Shown: in pieces, positions 1 to 7,907 of the stretch | Numbering within the stretch: position 1 is the first letter of the stretch | How the letters are laid out: each line of letters opens with the position of its first letter | NCBI RefSeq assembly: GCF_003544855.1 | Contig: NZ_CP032101.1 | Coordinates: 2,232,001-2,296,000, forward strand | DNA: 64,000 bases | From: Malaciobacter marinus | Lineage (GTDB): Bacteria > Campylobacterota > Campylobacteria > Campylobacterales > Arcobacteraceae | Direction of reading: 5' to 3' | Notes under the pieces: generated by a model | The model's input: only the letters and a program-made list of their open reading frames with translations | What the model was told of the DNA's origin: nothing | The model's database searches: none | Made by a program: the position numbers and the translations under genes

Positions 1-26
1 TACTTAAAACCAAACCTATTATATTT

Positions 27-575
27 TTAATTTTCATTTTTCTGCCTTTGTACTTCTTTGTTCAAATTAGAAATTTCTTTTGCCAATGATTTAATTTCTT
101 CATCATCCATTTGAGAAACCAAATATTTCATAAGCTCATTGACTTTTGTTTTATTTTTATAAGCTTTAATCATATTTGTAATCTCTTTTTCACTTTTTTG
201 TATAAGTGATGGACCAATTACCCCATTTGCATAATCATCGTGGCAAGCAGAACATTTAACAATATAATTTTTACTTAATGTTTTTGCAAGTATTCTATTA
301 TTCAAGTTTTCGTAACTATTTCTAATAGTAGATAATGCACCTATTTCTTTTGTTAAATCTGTTTCAACTCCATCTGGTGAAACTTTAATTTTTTTATTAC
401 CATCTAAATCATAAGTTATAAAAGGATTTTCATTTTTGATTTTATCTTTTCCTTCTATTATCTTTATTTTTGGAGTATTATTATTTTTTATTTTCTTATC
501 ATCTATGTCTTTTTTATCTTCACATCCGGTAAAAATAATTAAAATAGTTGAAAATATTAGTAAAACTTTTTTCAT
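27..575 (-). CDS. nosC1: NosC1-like monoheme cytochrome c lipoprotein
   Basis: This 182-residue protein has a lipoprotein signal (hydrophobic residues 4-16, then T-G-C at 16-18) and one heme c motif, C-S-A-C-H, near residue 109, so it should be a membrane-anchored periplasmic cytochrome. It is the last visible gene of the nos operon and overlaps the NosG gene by four bases. In the epsilonproteobacterial nos order (Z, B, D, G, C1, C2, H, F, Y, L) this is the nosC1 position, where a monoheme cytochrome is thought to carry quinol-derived electrons to NosZ. The residues between the lipobox and the heme domain are Lys/Asn-rich and probably a linker. The rest of the operon should lie left of the window. 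Confidence 0.75.
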   Translation of the reverse strand: MKKVLLIFSTILIIFTGCEDKKDIDDKKIKNNNTPKIKIIEGKDKIKNENPFITYDLDGNKKIKVSPDGVETDLTKEIGALSTIRNSYENLNNRILAKTLSKNYIVKCSACHDDYANGVIGPSLIQKSEKEITNMIKAYKNKTKVNELMKYLVSQMDDEEIKSLAKEISNLNKEVQRQKNEN

Positions 576-1285
576 CCATAAATCTCCTCATAAGTTGCTC
601 TTGGTACAATTACTATTGCCGATTCTTCACTTGTAGGACAAAGTTCTTCGCATACACCACATCCTACACATTCATTCATTACTTTAGGAAACCATTTTCC
701 TTCATTATTTTGTTTCATTTGTATTGCTTTTTCTTTTTCAGGATATGGACACATATCTGCACAAATTGTGCATACTTTACCAACATATGTTTTTAATTTT
801 TCAAGCACTTTTGCTTCTCTCTCATTTTTATTTGAATGAGATAAAATTCTTGAAATATCTGTTTTTTGAATTTTTTTATTTAATAATGCAAAACATTTAT
901 TAGGATTTTTTAAAATAGCCATTCCCATTTCTACTTCTTCTGCCTTCGTAATATCATGATTTAAAGAACCGCTTGGACAAGCAAGTACACAAGGAAGTAA
1001 ATCACATAGATAGCATCCTCTTTCCCTTGCATTTATATGTGGAGTTCCATTACTATTACCATTATTAATATCTAAAAGCGAAAGACTATGATATGGACAT
1101 ACTTGAACACATTGTCCACATTTTATACAAGTAGATAAAAAATCTTTTTCATTTATTGCTCCTGGAGGTCTTAGAAAAAGTTTTCCTGCTTCTAATTTTG
1201 GTAATATATATGTTCCTGTTATGAAAAATGAACTAAAAAAAACTGTTCCTACTCCATACTTTACAAAATCTCTTCTATTTTTCAT
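572..1285 (-). CDS. nosG: NosG, periplasmic 4x[4Fe-4S] ferredoxin-like protein
   Basis: This 237-residue protein begins with a twin-arginine signal (N-R-R-D-F-V-K) and carries several 4Fe-4S cysteine motifs: C-I-K-C-G-Q-C-V-Q-V-C-P, C-Y-L-C-D-L-L-P-C-V-L-A-C-P, C-T-I-C-A-D-M-C-P and C-V-G-C-G-V-C-E-E-L-C-P. The pattern is that of the NapG/NosG family, which passes electrons from menaquinol towards periplasmic reductases; inside a nos operon NosG is the best reading. It overlaps nosD by 11 bases and nosC1 by four, so the three are translationally coupled. NapG is the alternative from sequence alone, but no nap genes are present. Confidence 0.85.
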   Translation of the reverse strand: MKNRRDFVKYGVGTVFFSSFFITGTYILPKLEAGKLFLRPPGAINEKDFLSTCIKCGQCVQVCPYHSLSLLDINNGNSNGTPHINARERGCYLCDLLPCVLACPSGSLNHDITKAEEVEMGMAILKNPNKCFALLNKKIQKTDISRILSHSNKNEREAKVLEKLKTYVGKVCTICADMCPYPEKEKAIQMKQNNEGKWFPKVMNECVGCGVCEELCPTSEESAIVIVPRATYEEIYG

Positions 1286-2504
1286 TTTGTTTAAATCTCC
1301 ATTGCATTAAAGGTTCTTTATCAGTTGCTAACAAATCAGGCTCAGAAAAAGGTGCAATTTTTGCTAAAAAATTCAATAAATCAATAATCACAGAACCATA
1401 AAAGAATTTTACACTAGGATTATATAACCATAATTTATCAGCATATACATAATGTTGAAAAGGTATATCTCCTACATTATCTTTATTTCTATCAAAGCCT
1501 TCATATTCATCCCAATAATTTCTTTTCCACATATTAAGATTTAGTTTATTTCTAGGAGAATCATTAACAATCATTTCCATATTCCCTTTAATGATATTTT
1601 TTTCAAAAATACTTTTTTCTCTTAAAGCCTGAAATTGTATTCCACTAGAGTTATATAAAATTTTATTCTTCTTATATATATTTGTAGTTCCAGGTTGAAA
1701 AGGAGATTGATCTATATAAATTCCTCTTGCATTATAAATAATATCATTATCTATTAATGTAAAATTCGAGCTATCTTTCATACCAACACCTACTCCAAAA
1801 GATCCTATAGAATTTCTTATAGTATTTCCAATAGCAGTTGTTCCAGAACTATACATAAAAAAAATCCCTACTGAACTATATTCAAATAAATTATTTTTAA
1901 CTAAATTTCTACCTGCATACATAAAATGCAATGAATATCTATTATAACTTCCATGATTTTTTTCAATAATATTACCACTTGAATACCAAACAACAAAATC
2001 TCTTGTTTTATATAACTCATTTGACAAGATTTGATTATCATGAGAATACCAAAGCCTTATTCCATCACCTCTTAAACCTAAATCTTGTTTTTTAGAAGTA
2101 ATATAGTTATCCATAATTAAAGATCTATTTACTTTTTGAAAATCTATTCCAAATAAACAATCTAAAATATTATTATTTTCTATTTTTATATTATTGACAT
2201 TTTTTGCAACAATTGCACTATCTATTTTTTCATGACTATTTCCACTTGCCTTAATTGTCAAATTTTTTAAAGTTACATTTGAACTAAGAATAGAAACAAC
2301 TGTTCCTTTACTTTCTCCTACTATTACTGCATTTTTATTAAGACCATCAATTGTCAAAGGTTTATCAATTACGATATTTCCATAATAATTTCCTTCTTCT
2401 AATTGAATTATTGATCCACTTGAAGCTTCATTTATAGCTTCTTGTAATGGTGAAGAATAAGAAGACGTTATAAAAAGTAATAAAATTAAAATTATTTGTT
2501 TCAT
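1275..2504 (-). CDS. nosD: NosD, periplasmic copper-site maturation protein
   Basis: This 409-residue protein has a Sec signal peptide (residues 1-17) followed by many repeats of the type N-N-x-I / G-I-x-x, as in right-handed beta-helix (pectate-lyase-like, NosD/CASH) proteins. NosD is required to assemble the Cu-S cluster of nitrous oxide reductase and normally works with the ABC transporter NosFY, which would lie to the left outside the window. The gene lies four bases behind nosB and overlaps nosG. The length is usual for NosD. Confidence 0.9.
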   Translation of the reverse strand: MKQIILILLLFITSSYSSPLQEAINEASSGSIIQLEEGNYYGNIVIDKPLTIDGLNKNAVIVGESKGTVVSILSSNVTLKNLTIKASGNSHEKIDSAIVAKNVNNIKIENNNILDCLFGIDFQKVNRSLIMDNYITSKKQDLGLRGDGIRLWYSHDNQILSNELYKTRDFVVWYSSGNIIEKNHGSYNRYSLHFMYAGRNLVKNNLFEYSSVGIFFMYSSGTTAIGNTIRNSIGSFGVGVGMKDSSNFTLIDNDIIYNARGIYIDQSPFQPGTTNIYKKNKILYNSSGIQFQALREKSIFEKNIIKGNMEMIVNDSPRNKLNLNMWKRNYWDEYEGFDRNKDNVGDIPFQHYVYADKLWLYNPSVKFFYGSVIIDLLNFLAKIAPFSEPDLLATDKEPLMQWRFKQNEK

Positions 2505-2508
2505 AACA

Positions 2509-3273
2509 TTATTTACTTTTCAATTCTTTTTTCTTTGAAAAAATTGCTAAAATACTTAAAATACTAACTATTATTAAAATATAAAATCCAATAGATGGAT
2601 ATGAATGGGTAGTAAACTGTGCAACTTTTCCATCACCAAAAACTGTTGGCATAAATGGTTTAATAGTAAATGCACCCCATTCTTGCATATTATGTCCATA
2701 CCAATAAAGCCAACCTGCATAATCTATTAAAAAAGCAAATGGTAATACTGAAGGAATTGCCATTAAAAACCACGAATATTTATTTTTCGTATATAAATAT
2801 GCAATCATCATTAATGTTAAAATTAAAAAGAAATAAGGAACAATTTTTCTTTCAAACTTTCCTCCATGTTCCATAGGATACATTCCAATATAGTGATTTA
2901 TAGTGTTCATTTCTTGGACATCACCACTATATCCATCAAAGTGAAAAAATACAGGTATTCCATCAGGAAAAGCATCTTTTGGATAATTTGGCGCTTCTAA
3001 AGAGACTTTCCATATGGGAATACTTGCTACTCCTACTTCTGCTCTTGTTTCTAACATCTTTTCTAAAGATTCATTTGCACCTTTTGGCAAGTTAGGACTT
3101 TCATATTGAAATCCTTTATAAAGATTCCAAACATTATAAGAATATGAAGGAATAGCATTAATATTGTGAGTTTTAATTTTATTCATTACTCCATTAAAAC
3201 CAATGACTGGAACTGTAAAACAAAAAGTTATTAAAGCTAAAGCTAAAATAGTGAAAATTTGATATTTTTTCAT
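2509..3273 (-). CDS. nosB: NosB-like membrane protein of the nos operon
   Basis: This 254-residue protein has a membrane segment at residues 7-27, a periplasmic stretch of about 110 residues and three further membrane segments (about 145-163, 168-190 and 225-245). It sits directly after nosZ, where epsilonproteobacteria carry nosB, a membrane protein of uncertain role specific to clade II nos clusters. The identification depends mostly on position and topology, as no catalytic motif is visible. A strong hairpin separates it from nosZ. Confidence 0.7.
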   Translation of the reverse strand: MKKYQIFTILALALITFCFTVPVIGFNGVMNKIKTHNINAIPSYSYNVWNLYKGFQYESPNLPKGANESLEKMLETRAEVGVASIPIWKVSLEAPNYPKDAFPDGIPVFFHFDGYSGDVQEMNTINHYIGMYPMEHGGKFERKIVPYFFLILTLMMIAYLYTKNKYSWFLMAIPSVLPFAFLIDYAGWLYWYGHNMQEWGAFTIKPFMPTVFGDGKVAQFTTHSYPSIGFYILIIVSILSILAIFSKKKELKSK

Positions 3274-3300
3274 TTATATCTCCTAATATTATAATTTAAA

Positions 3301-3328
3301 TAAACAGTAAGAAATTTCTTACTGTTTA
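3301..3328 (-). terminator. Intercistronic hairpin between nosZ and nosB
   Basis: A perfect 28-base palindrome starts five bases after the nosZ stop codon. It can fold as an 11-base stem (TAAACAGTAAG with its complement) around a 6-base A/T loop. In the nosZ direction the 3' flank is TTATTTAAATT, not a clean U-tract. It could be a leaky terminator or a 3' mRNA stabiliser that keeps nosZ expression above that of the maturation genes. Confidence 0.6.
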
Positions 3329-3333
3329 TTATT

Positions 3334-5931
3334 TTATTGATTTAAATGTGCATTTTCATCTATCCACTTTAAGTATTCAATAATATTTTTAACTTCTTTC
3401 GGTTTCATATTTTGATTAGGCATTCTTAAATTAAATGCTTTAATCATTGCATCCATATATGGATTATCATAATACTCTTCAGGGTTCAAAATAAATTTAT
3501 ATAAAAACTCCTCTGCATTTTCATGTCTTAATAATGCTCCAGTTAAATCTGGTCCAGAACTTACTTTTCCAATAACATGGCAACCATTACAACCACCTCT
3601 TAAATAAGCTTCTTCACCTTTTCTTGCATTTTTACTCATTTTTGTAGATAATTCTTTTACTAATAAGTTCTTAGCTCTTAACCCTGCATCTGCAGTTTTA
3701 ACCATATATTGCCAAATTTGATTTTCCCAAAGAATTGCAGTATTTAAATCTCCATCTTTATAAGCTTTATTTGCTTTTGCTTTTTCTTCTTTGATTTTCC
3801 CATATTGATTTAGAGCATCTTTAACTAATGCTTTAATTTCTGGATATTTTTCATATCCTTTTTCTTTTAAAAACTTAACAACACTTTGTATAACAGCATC
3901 AGTAGCTTTATTTGTAGCTAAGATTTTTTTATACTCTTTTTTAAGTTCAGCAGGAGACATTTTTGCTACTTTTGCGGCTTTATAGTCTGGATACTCTTTT
4001 TTATCATCTTTTACAGTCAAATACCCCATCATTTCTAAGTGTAGTGCAGAACAAAACTCTGTACAATAATAAGGAAATACACCTTCTTGATCAGCTTTAA
4101 ATGTAACAGAAGAAGTTTTGCCAGGTTCAACAGAAGCATGTACATTTAATCCTGAAACACCAAAAGCATGAGTTTCATCAGTTGCTCTTTCTAAATTTGT
4201 TACATAAATTGTTACTTCATCACCTTTTTTTACTGTAATATGCTCTGGATTTAAATGACTTCTAATAGCAGTCATATAAACTTTAACTTTATTACCATCT
4301 CTTTCAATTCTTTCTTGCCCAGCAAGCGTAGCTCCTTCATGAACTTCACCTGTTCTACTATTAGTACCCATTTTGTCATATGTTTTACTAGGATTTATTT
4401 TACTTGCATGAATAGATACAACATCATGTGGTTCTCCAAGTCCAATCGGCATATCATAAATTAAATCCATTTTATCACCTTGTAAATCAATTAATTGGTG
4501 ATTTTGAGGATGAAGTGGTCCAACAGGCAAAAATCTATCAATTGAAAGTTTATTTAATGCAATACCATATTCACCTTTTGGTTTACTAGATTTTCCTTCC
4601 ATCGTATCTAAATGTCCAATATTATAATGTACATTTACTCTATCTAAAACTTTTAAGTTTTTATAATCCCATTTAACAATTTGTGAATCTACATATAAAG
4701 AAGTATAAATTATTCCTTCTTCTTTATCATATGAGTTATGTAAAGGGCCAAGTCCTAACTCAAGTTGTCCATGTAAAGTTTTTTTCATATCTAAAATAGG
4801 AATTCCAAAAGGATCTTTTCCTACAAACTCTTTTTTATCAATCAATTTTTTAATTTTTTCAAAATCATAAACTGAAACATGAGTATCAAGTTTTCCTCCA
4901 ACAACTATATATTTACCATCTGGTGAAACATCAACACCATGTGGTGATTTTGGTTCTGGAATTAAAAATAAGGCACCAGCTTTTACAGCTGCTTCAATTG
5001 TTACAACTCTATGATTATTAATTATTTTAGTATTCTTAGGATTTTTTGCTAATTTTTCTAATAGTTGCCAATTATACACATGCATATAATCTGTATCATG
5101 TCTACTCATTCCTGCTTCAAAAGGAGGTAAACCTTTTTCAATACCACCTGTGTACATTTCTGAATTGAAACTATTTGTGAAAGCCCAACCCATTGATACA
5201 CCTTTACCTGCATCACTTAAATCTTGCATATAAGGAGGTAGCTCTAATGTAAAAGAATCTTTTTCATTAATCTTTCCCTTATCATAATCAAACTTCCATA
5301 AAGTAACTCCACCTCTGTATTTTTCTTCATATGCTTCAATTGGAACCCACTCATTTTCAAAAGGCGCAGCATATTGTGCAGCATCAACTATATATTCTGT
5401 ATTTGGAGTTACAAAACTTCCTCCATGTGTACTTCTTAGCACTGGATTTACTACTATTTGTGTAGTTTCAAAGTCATGCAGATTTATAACTGCAACTCTA
5501 GGATTTGCTTTATCATTAATAAATAAATAATCCCCAACATACTCTCCATTTTTTTCACTAAAATTTGGATGATGAGTATCTCCCCATTTTATTTCCTGTC
5601 CTCTAATATAACCACTTTCAAGAATTTTTTTTGATTCATTATCAAAACCATATCCTTGCCAAGGTTCAGGAGTAAAAACTCCAATATATTTTAAAATTCT
5701 CATAGAAGGTACACCATATACAAGTACCTGACCAGATTGTCCTCCCGAACTAAATACATAATACTCATCTTTCATCCCTGTTGGAGTATACGTTTTAGCA
5801 GCAGCTAGTACATCCCTTTCTGTCAATCCCCTATCTTTCATTATTTGCTGCAAATCTTTTGTAGCGGCAAAACTTGATGAAATCAGAAAGACTGAAAGAA
5901 AGACTATGCTTTTACGAATTTTTGATAGCAT
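3334..5931 (-). CDS. nosZ: Clade II nitrous oxide reductase with C-terminal cytochrome c
   Basis: This 865-residue periplasmic enzyme reduces N2O to N2. A Sec signal peptide (about 1-22), not a Tat one, and a C-terminal heme c domain (C-N-G-C-H) mark the clade II (atypical) form. The beta-propeller carries the His-containing motifs expected for CuZ ligands (D-T-H-H, R-S-T-H-G-G, S-P-H-G-V-D, G-H-L-D-T, P-L-H-P-Q-N-H). The cupredoxin domain has the CuA motif Y-Y-C-T-E-F-C-S-A-L-H-L-E-M-M-G. The GGGGATG before the ATG serves as ribosome binding site. It is the first gene of the nos operon, behind a candidate FNR-type promoter. All expected domains are present and unbroken. Confidence 0.97.
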   Translation of the reverse strand: MLSKIRKSIVFLSVFLISSSFAATKDLQQIMKDRGLTERDVLAAAKTYTPTGMKDEYYVFSSGGQSGQVLVYGVPSMRILKYIGVFTPEPWQGYGFDNESKKILESGYIRGQEIKWGDTHHPNFSEKNGEYVGDYLFINDKANPRVAVINLHDFETTQIVVNPVLRSTHGGSFVTPNTEYIVDAAQYAAPFENEWVPIEAYEEKYRGGVTLWKFDYDKGKINEKDSFTLELPPYMQDLSDAGKGVSMGWAFTNSFNSEMYTGGIEKGLPPFEAGMSRHDTDYMHVYNWQLLEKLAKNPKNTKIINNHRVVTIEAAVKAGALFLIPEPKSPHGVDVSPDGKYIVVGGKLDTHVSVYDFEKIKKLIDKKEFVGKDPFGIPILDMKKTLHGQLELGLGPLHNSYDKEEGIIYTSLYVDSQIVKWDYKNLKVLDRVNVHYNIGHLDTMEGKSSKPKGEYGIALNKLSIDRFLPVGPLHPQNHQLIDLQGDKMDLIYDMPIGLGEPHDVVSIHASKINPSKTYDKMGTNSRTGEVHEGATLAGQERIERDGNKVKVYMTAIRSHLNPEHITVKKGDEVTIYVTNLERATDETHAFGVSGLNVHASVEPGKTSSVTFKADQEGVFPYYCTEFCSALHLEMMGYLTVKDDKKEYPDYKAAKVAKMSPAELKKEYKKILATNKATDAVIQSVVKFLKEKGYEKYPEIKALVKDALNQYGKIKEEKAKANKAYKDGDLNTAILWENQIWQYMVKTADAGLRAKNLLVKELSTKMSKNARKGEEAYLRGGCNGCHVIGKVSSGPDLTGALLRHENAEEFLYKFILNPEEYYDNPYMDAMIKAFNLRMPNQNMKPKEVKNIIEYLKWIDENAHLNQ

Positions 5932-6015
5932 TTCATCCCCTTAATAATAATTCTATTAAAGCTCTAATATTAATTATTTTCAAAATTAACATTTAATTAA
6001 CTCTAATATGGTTGA

Positions 6016-6057
6016 ATTATAATTTTAAAAGATTTTTTTTTCATTGACAGATATCAT
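6016..6057 (-). promoter_or_regulatory. Candidate FNR/CRP-family class II promoter of nosZ
   Basis: On the minus strand ATGAT-ATCT-GTCAA (6044-6057) resembles the FNR consensus TTGAT-N4-ATCAA, with one mismatch in each half. A perfect -10 hexamer TATAAT (6016-6021) follows. The distance from the dyad centre to the -10 puts the site at about -41.5 from the expected start, the class II activator position, and no good -35 is present. Anaerobic or nitrogen-oxide control of nosZ by a CRP/FNR-family protein would fit. The motif and spacing are seen; binding is inferred. The rest of the 292-base gap (5932-6223) is AT-rich with no gene found. Confidence 0.5.
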
Positions 6058-6202
6058 TAAATTAAACTTAATTTTATGATTTAAAGTATAAATAAAATTT
6101 ATACTTATTGTAAAAAGGAGAATTCTTCGTACTTATAATATCGAAAATACTATTTATTATATTAATATTTTATAATTATTATTAGTCTAGAATATAATGT
6201 AA

Positions 6203-6223
6203 AAGTAACCAAGTGGGTTACTT
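6203..6223 (-). terminator. Terminator-like hairpin after the cytochrome bd operon
   Basis: AAGTAACC (6203-6210) pairs perfectly with GGTTACTT (6216-6223) around a 5-base loop, directly after the stop codon of the NifX-domain gene. TTTTACATT follows in the direction of transcription. Confidence 0.6.
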
Positions 6224-6655
6224 CTACACAAAAACAAAAGAGTTTTTGTTTTTATTTGAATTATTATGATTATGTAAGTGTTTATGCTCATGTGAATGAT
6301 GAGTTCCATTGTGATTTTCTATAATCTCTTGAAGTTTCTGTTCACTTAACTTTTCAAGTGTTGAAGTTTTAATTTTATTTAAAATCTCAATAGTTTCAAC
6401 TCTATTATCACCTGCATAATAAAACTCAAAATTGTTTTTTTGTGCAAGTTTATATGGATTTCTTCCAATATCTTTTATAATTAATTTTTTTACATTATTT
6501 TCTAAAAGCCACTGCATTACACTTCTACCACAAGTATTTTCGTTTCTTTTGATATTTAAATTTTCTCCATCATAAAAAGCAAAATATTTTGCTTTACAAA
6601 ATGATGGAGCAACTGCGCTGTTCTCTTTTGCTGTTTTTAAGGGGAATGCATACAT
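6224..6655 (-). CDS. NifX/NifB-type cofactor-binding domain protein with His-rich tail
   Basis: The product is 143 residues. The ATG at 6655 is chosen because GAGGAG lies 8 bases before it; an upstream in-frame TTG at 6673 would put the ribosome binding site inside the gene. Residues 1-105 look like the dinitrogenase iron-molybdenum cofactor biosynthesis fold (NifX / NifB C-terminal / NafY family). The tail is an unusual His/Asn-rich stretch (H-H-S-H-E-H-K-H-L-H-N-H), a likely metal-binding segment. It is the last gene of the cyd operon, one base after the CydX-like ORF. No nitrogenase genes are visible. The divergent regulator carries the same domain, suggesting a shared ligand, perhaps an iron-sulfur or metal cofactor; that is inference. 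Confidence 0.65.
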   Translation of the reverse strand: MYAFPLKTAKENSAVAPSFCKAKYFAFYDGENLNIKRNENTCGRSVMQWLLENNVKKLIIKDIGRNPYKLAQKNNFEFYYAGDNRVETIEILNKIKTSTLEKLSEQKLQEIIENHNGTHHSHEHKHLHNHNNSNKNKNSFVFV

Positions 6656-6656
6656 T

Positions 6657-6764
6657 TTAAAACTCCTCGTCAAATTTTTGTGCGTTTTTAAAACAAAATC
6701 TATATGCTATATATATTACAAATGGCCATACACTAAGCCAAATCAATGAACTTGTATAATCCAT
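6657..6764 (-). CDS. CydX-like 35-residue membrane peptide
   Basis: A short ORF of 35 codons encodes a peptide with one membrane helix (about residues 6-24, from S-L-I-W-L-S-V-W-P to A-Y-R-F) and a charged C-terminus (K-F-D-E-E-F). The start is supported by a strong ribosome binding site, AGGAGG, which overlaps the TAG stop of cydB. Its own stop is one base before the next gene. Position right after cydB, length and topology match CydX/CbdX accessory subunits of cytochrome bd oxidases, though I cannot align it with E. coli CydX by eye. The ORF is well supported; the CydX role is inferred. Confidence 0.65.
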   Translation of the reverse strand: MDYTSSLIWLSVWPFVIYIAYRFCFKNAQKFDEEF

Positions 6765-6773
6765 ATTTACCTC

Positions 6774-7907
6774 CTAGTAATTGTGTGCATCTTTTGATGT
6801 TATTTCTTTTTTTGTTATTTTTACTTTATCCATTTGATACCATGCATATGTAATATAAGCAAGTACAAAAGGTACCATAAGTGAAACATAACTCATCACA
6901 AGTAAGGTATATTCACTTCCTGAACTATTCTCAATAGTCAATGAACTTTGTAAATTATAAACTGATGGATAATAAGAAGTTCCATTAAAACCTACATTTA
7001 AAAACAGTGCCATTACTGTTAAAACTATTCCAACTCCTCCTGTTTTTATACAACAACTTTTTTGCTTTTCAACAGTATTAAAAACAGAAATAATTACAAG
7101 TATAATTCCCAATGTAAAAATAATTCCTACAAAAGGCATATCTAAAAAATTATTCAAATATTTATATTTTTCTATAAAAACATGCCCATTTTCATCATAA
7201 GCAAACCCACTTCTTGTAAAAAGCATATATAAAAAATTTAAGAAAAATACTAAAAATATTATCATGTCAATTTTTATAGAATTAACACTTCTTTTTCTAA
7301 TCAAATTATTATCAATATTATTAATAAAATACATAGCACCACTAATTCGTACTAAAAATAAAAGTGAGATTCCTAAAAGTATATTAAAAGGATTGCCTAA
7401 AGCTTCCAGACCTCTTAAACTGTTTTGCCAAAATGAGAAGTTTCTTTCATCAATAAAAAACTCTGAACCGCTAAAAAATGTAGCAATAGCAACGCCTAAT
7501 AAAAATACTCCTAAACTTCCATTTATATATAAAAATGTTTCATATGTTTTTTGCCCAAAAAAGTTATTTGGTTTTGTTCTAAACTCATAACTAACAGCTT
7601 GAATAATAAAACAAAAAAGTATTCCCATCCAAACCCAGTATGCTCCACCAAAACTAGTAGAATAAAATAAAGGAAAAGCAGCAAATAAAGCTCCACCAAA
7701 TAAGACTAAAGTAGTAAACCCTAATTCCCATTTTCTACCTAGTGAATTAACTAACATTGTTTTTAAAATCTCATCATCTTTTGATATTTTTCCAAGTAGA
7801 GTTTGTCCTCCTTGAATAAACATCATAAAAGCAAAAAGTCCACCAAGTAGTGAAATTATTATCCACCAATACTGTTGAAGTTGTAAATATGTTAAGCTTT
7901 CAAACAT
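6774..7907 (-). CDS. cydB: Cytochrome bd quinol oxidase subunit II
   Basis: This 377-residue integral membrane protein has eight to nine hydrophobic segments and the typical start of CydB (L-Q-Q-Y-W-W-I-I-I-S-L-L-G-G-L-F-A-F-M). With CydA it forms the high-affinity quinol:O2 oxidoreductase used under low oxygen or nitrosative stress. Its ATG overlaps the cydA stop (TAATG), and its TAG stop lies inside the ribosome binding site of the CydX-like ORF, so the operon is tightly coupled. Confidence 0.93.
   Translation of the reverse strand: MFESLTYLQLQQYWWIIISLLGGLFAFMMFIQGGQTLLGKISKDDEILKTMLVNSLGRKWELGFTTLVLFGGALFAAFPLFYSTSFGGAYWVWMGILFCFIIQAVSYEFRTKPNNFFGQKTYETFLYINGSLGVFLLGVAIATFFSGSEFFIDERNFSFWQNSLRGLEALGNPFNILLGISLLFLVRISGAMYFINNIDNNLIRKRSVNSIKIDMIIFLVFFLNFLYMLFTRSGFAYDENGHVFIEKYKYLNNFLDMPFVGIIFTLGIILVIISVFNTVEKQKSCCIKTGGVGIVLTVMALFLNVGFNGTSYYPSVYNLQSSLTIENSSGSEYTLLVMSYVSLMVPFVLAYITYAWYQMDKVKITKKEITSKDAHNY

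Noticed and set aside
6656-6673. Upstream TTG start that would extend the NifX-type protein by six residues
   Set aside because: The GAGGAG ribosome binding site of the ATG at 6655 lies inside this extension, and it overlaps the 35-codon ORF in another frame.
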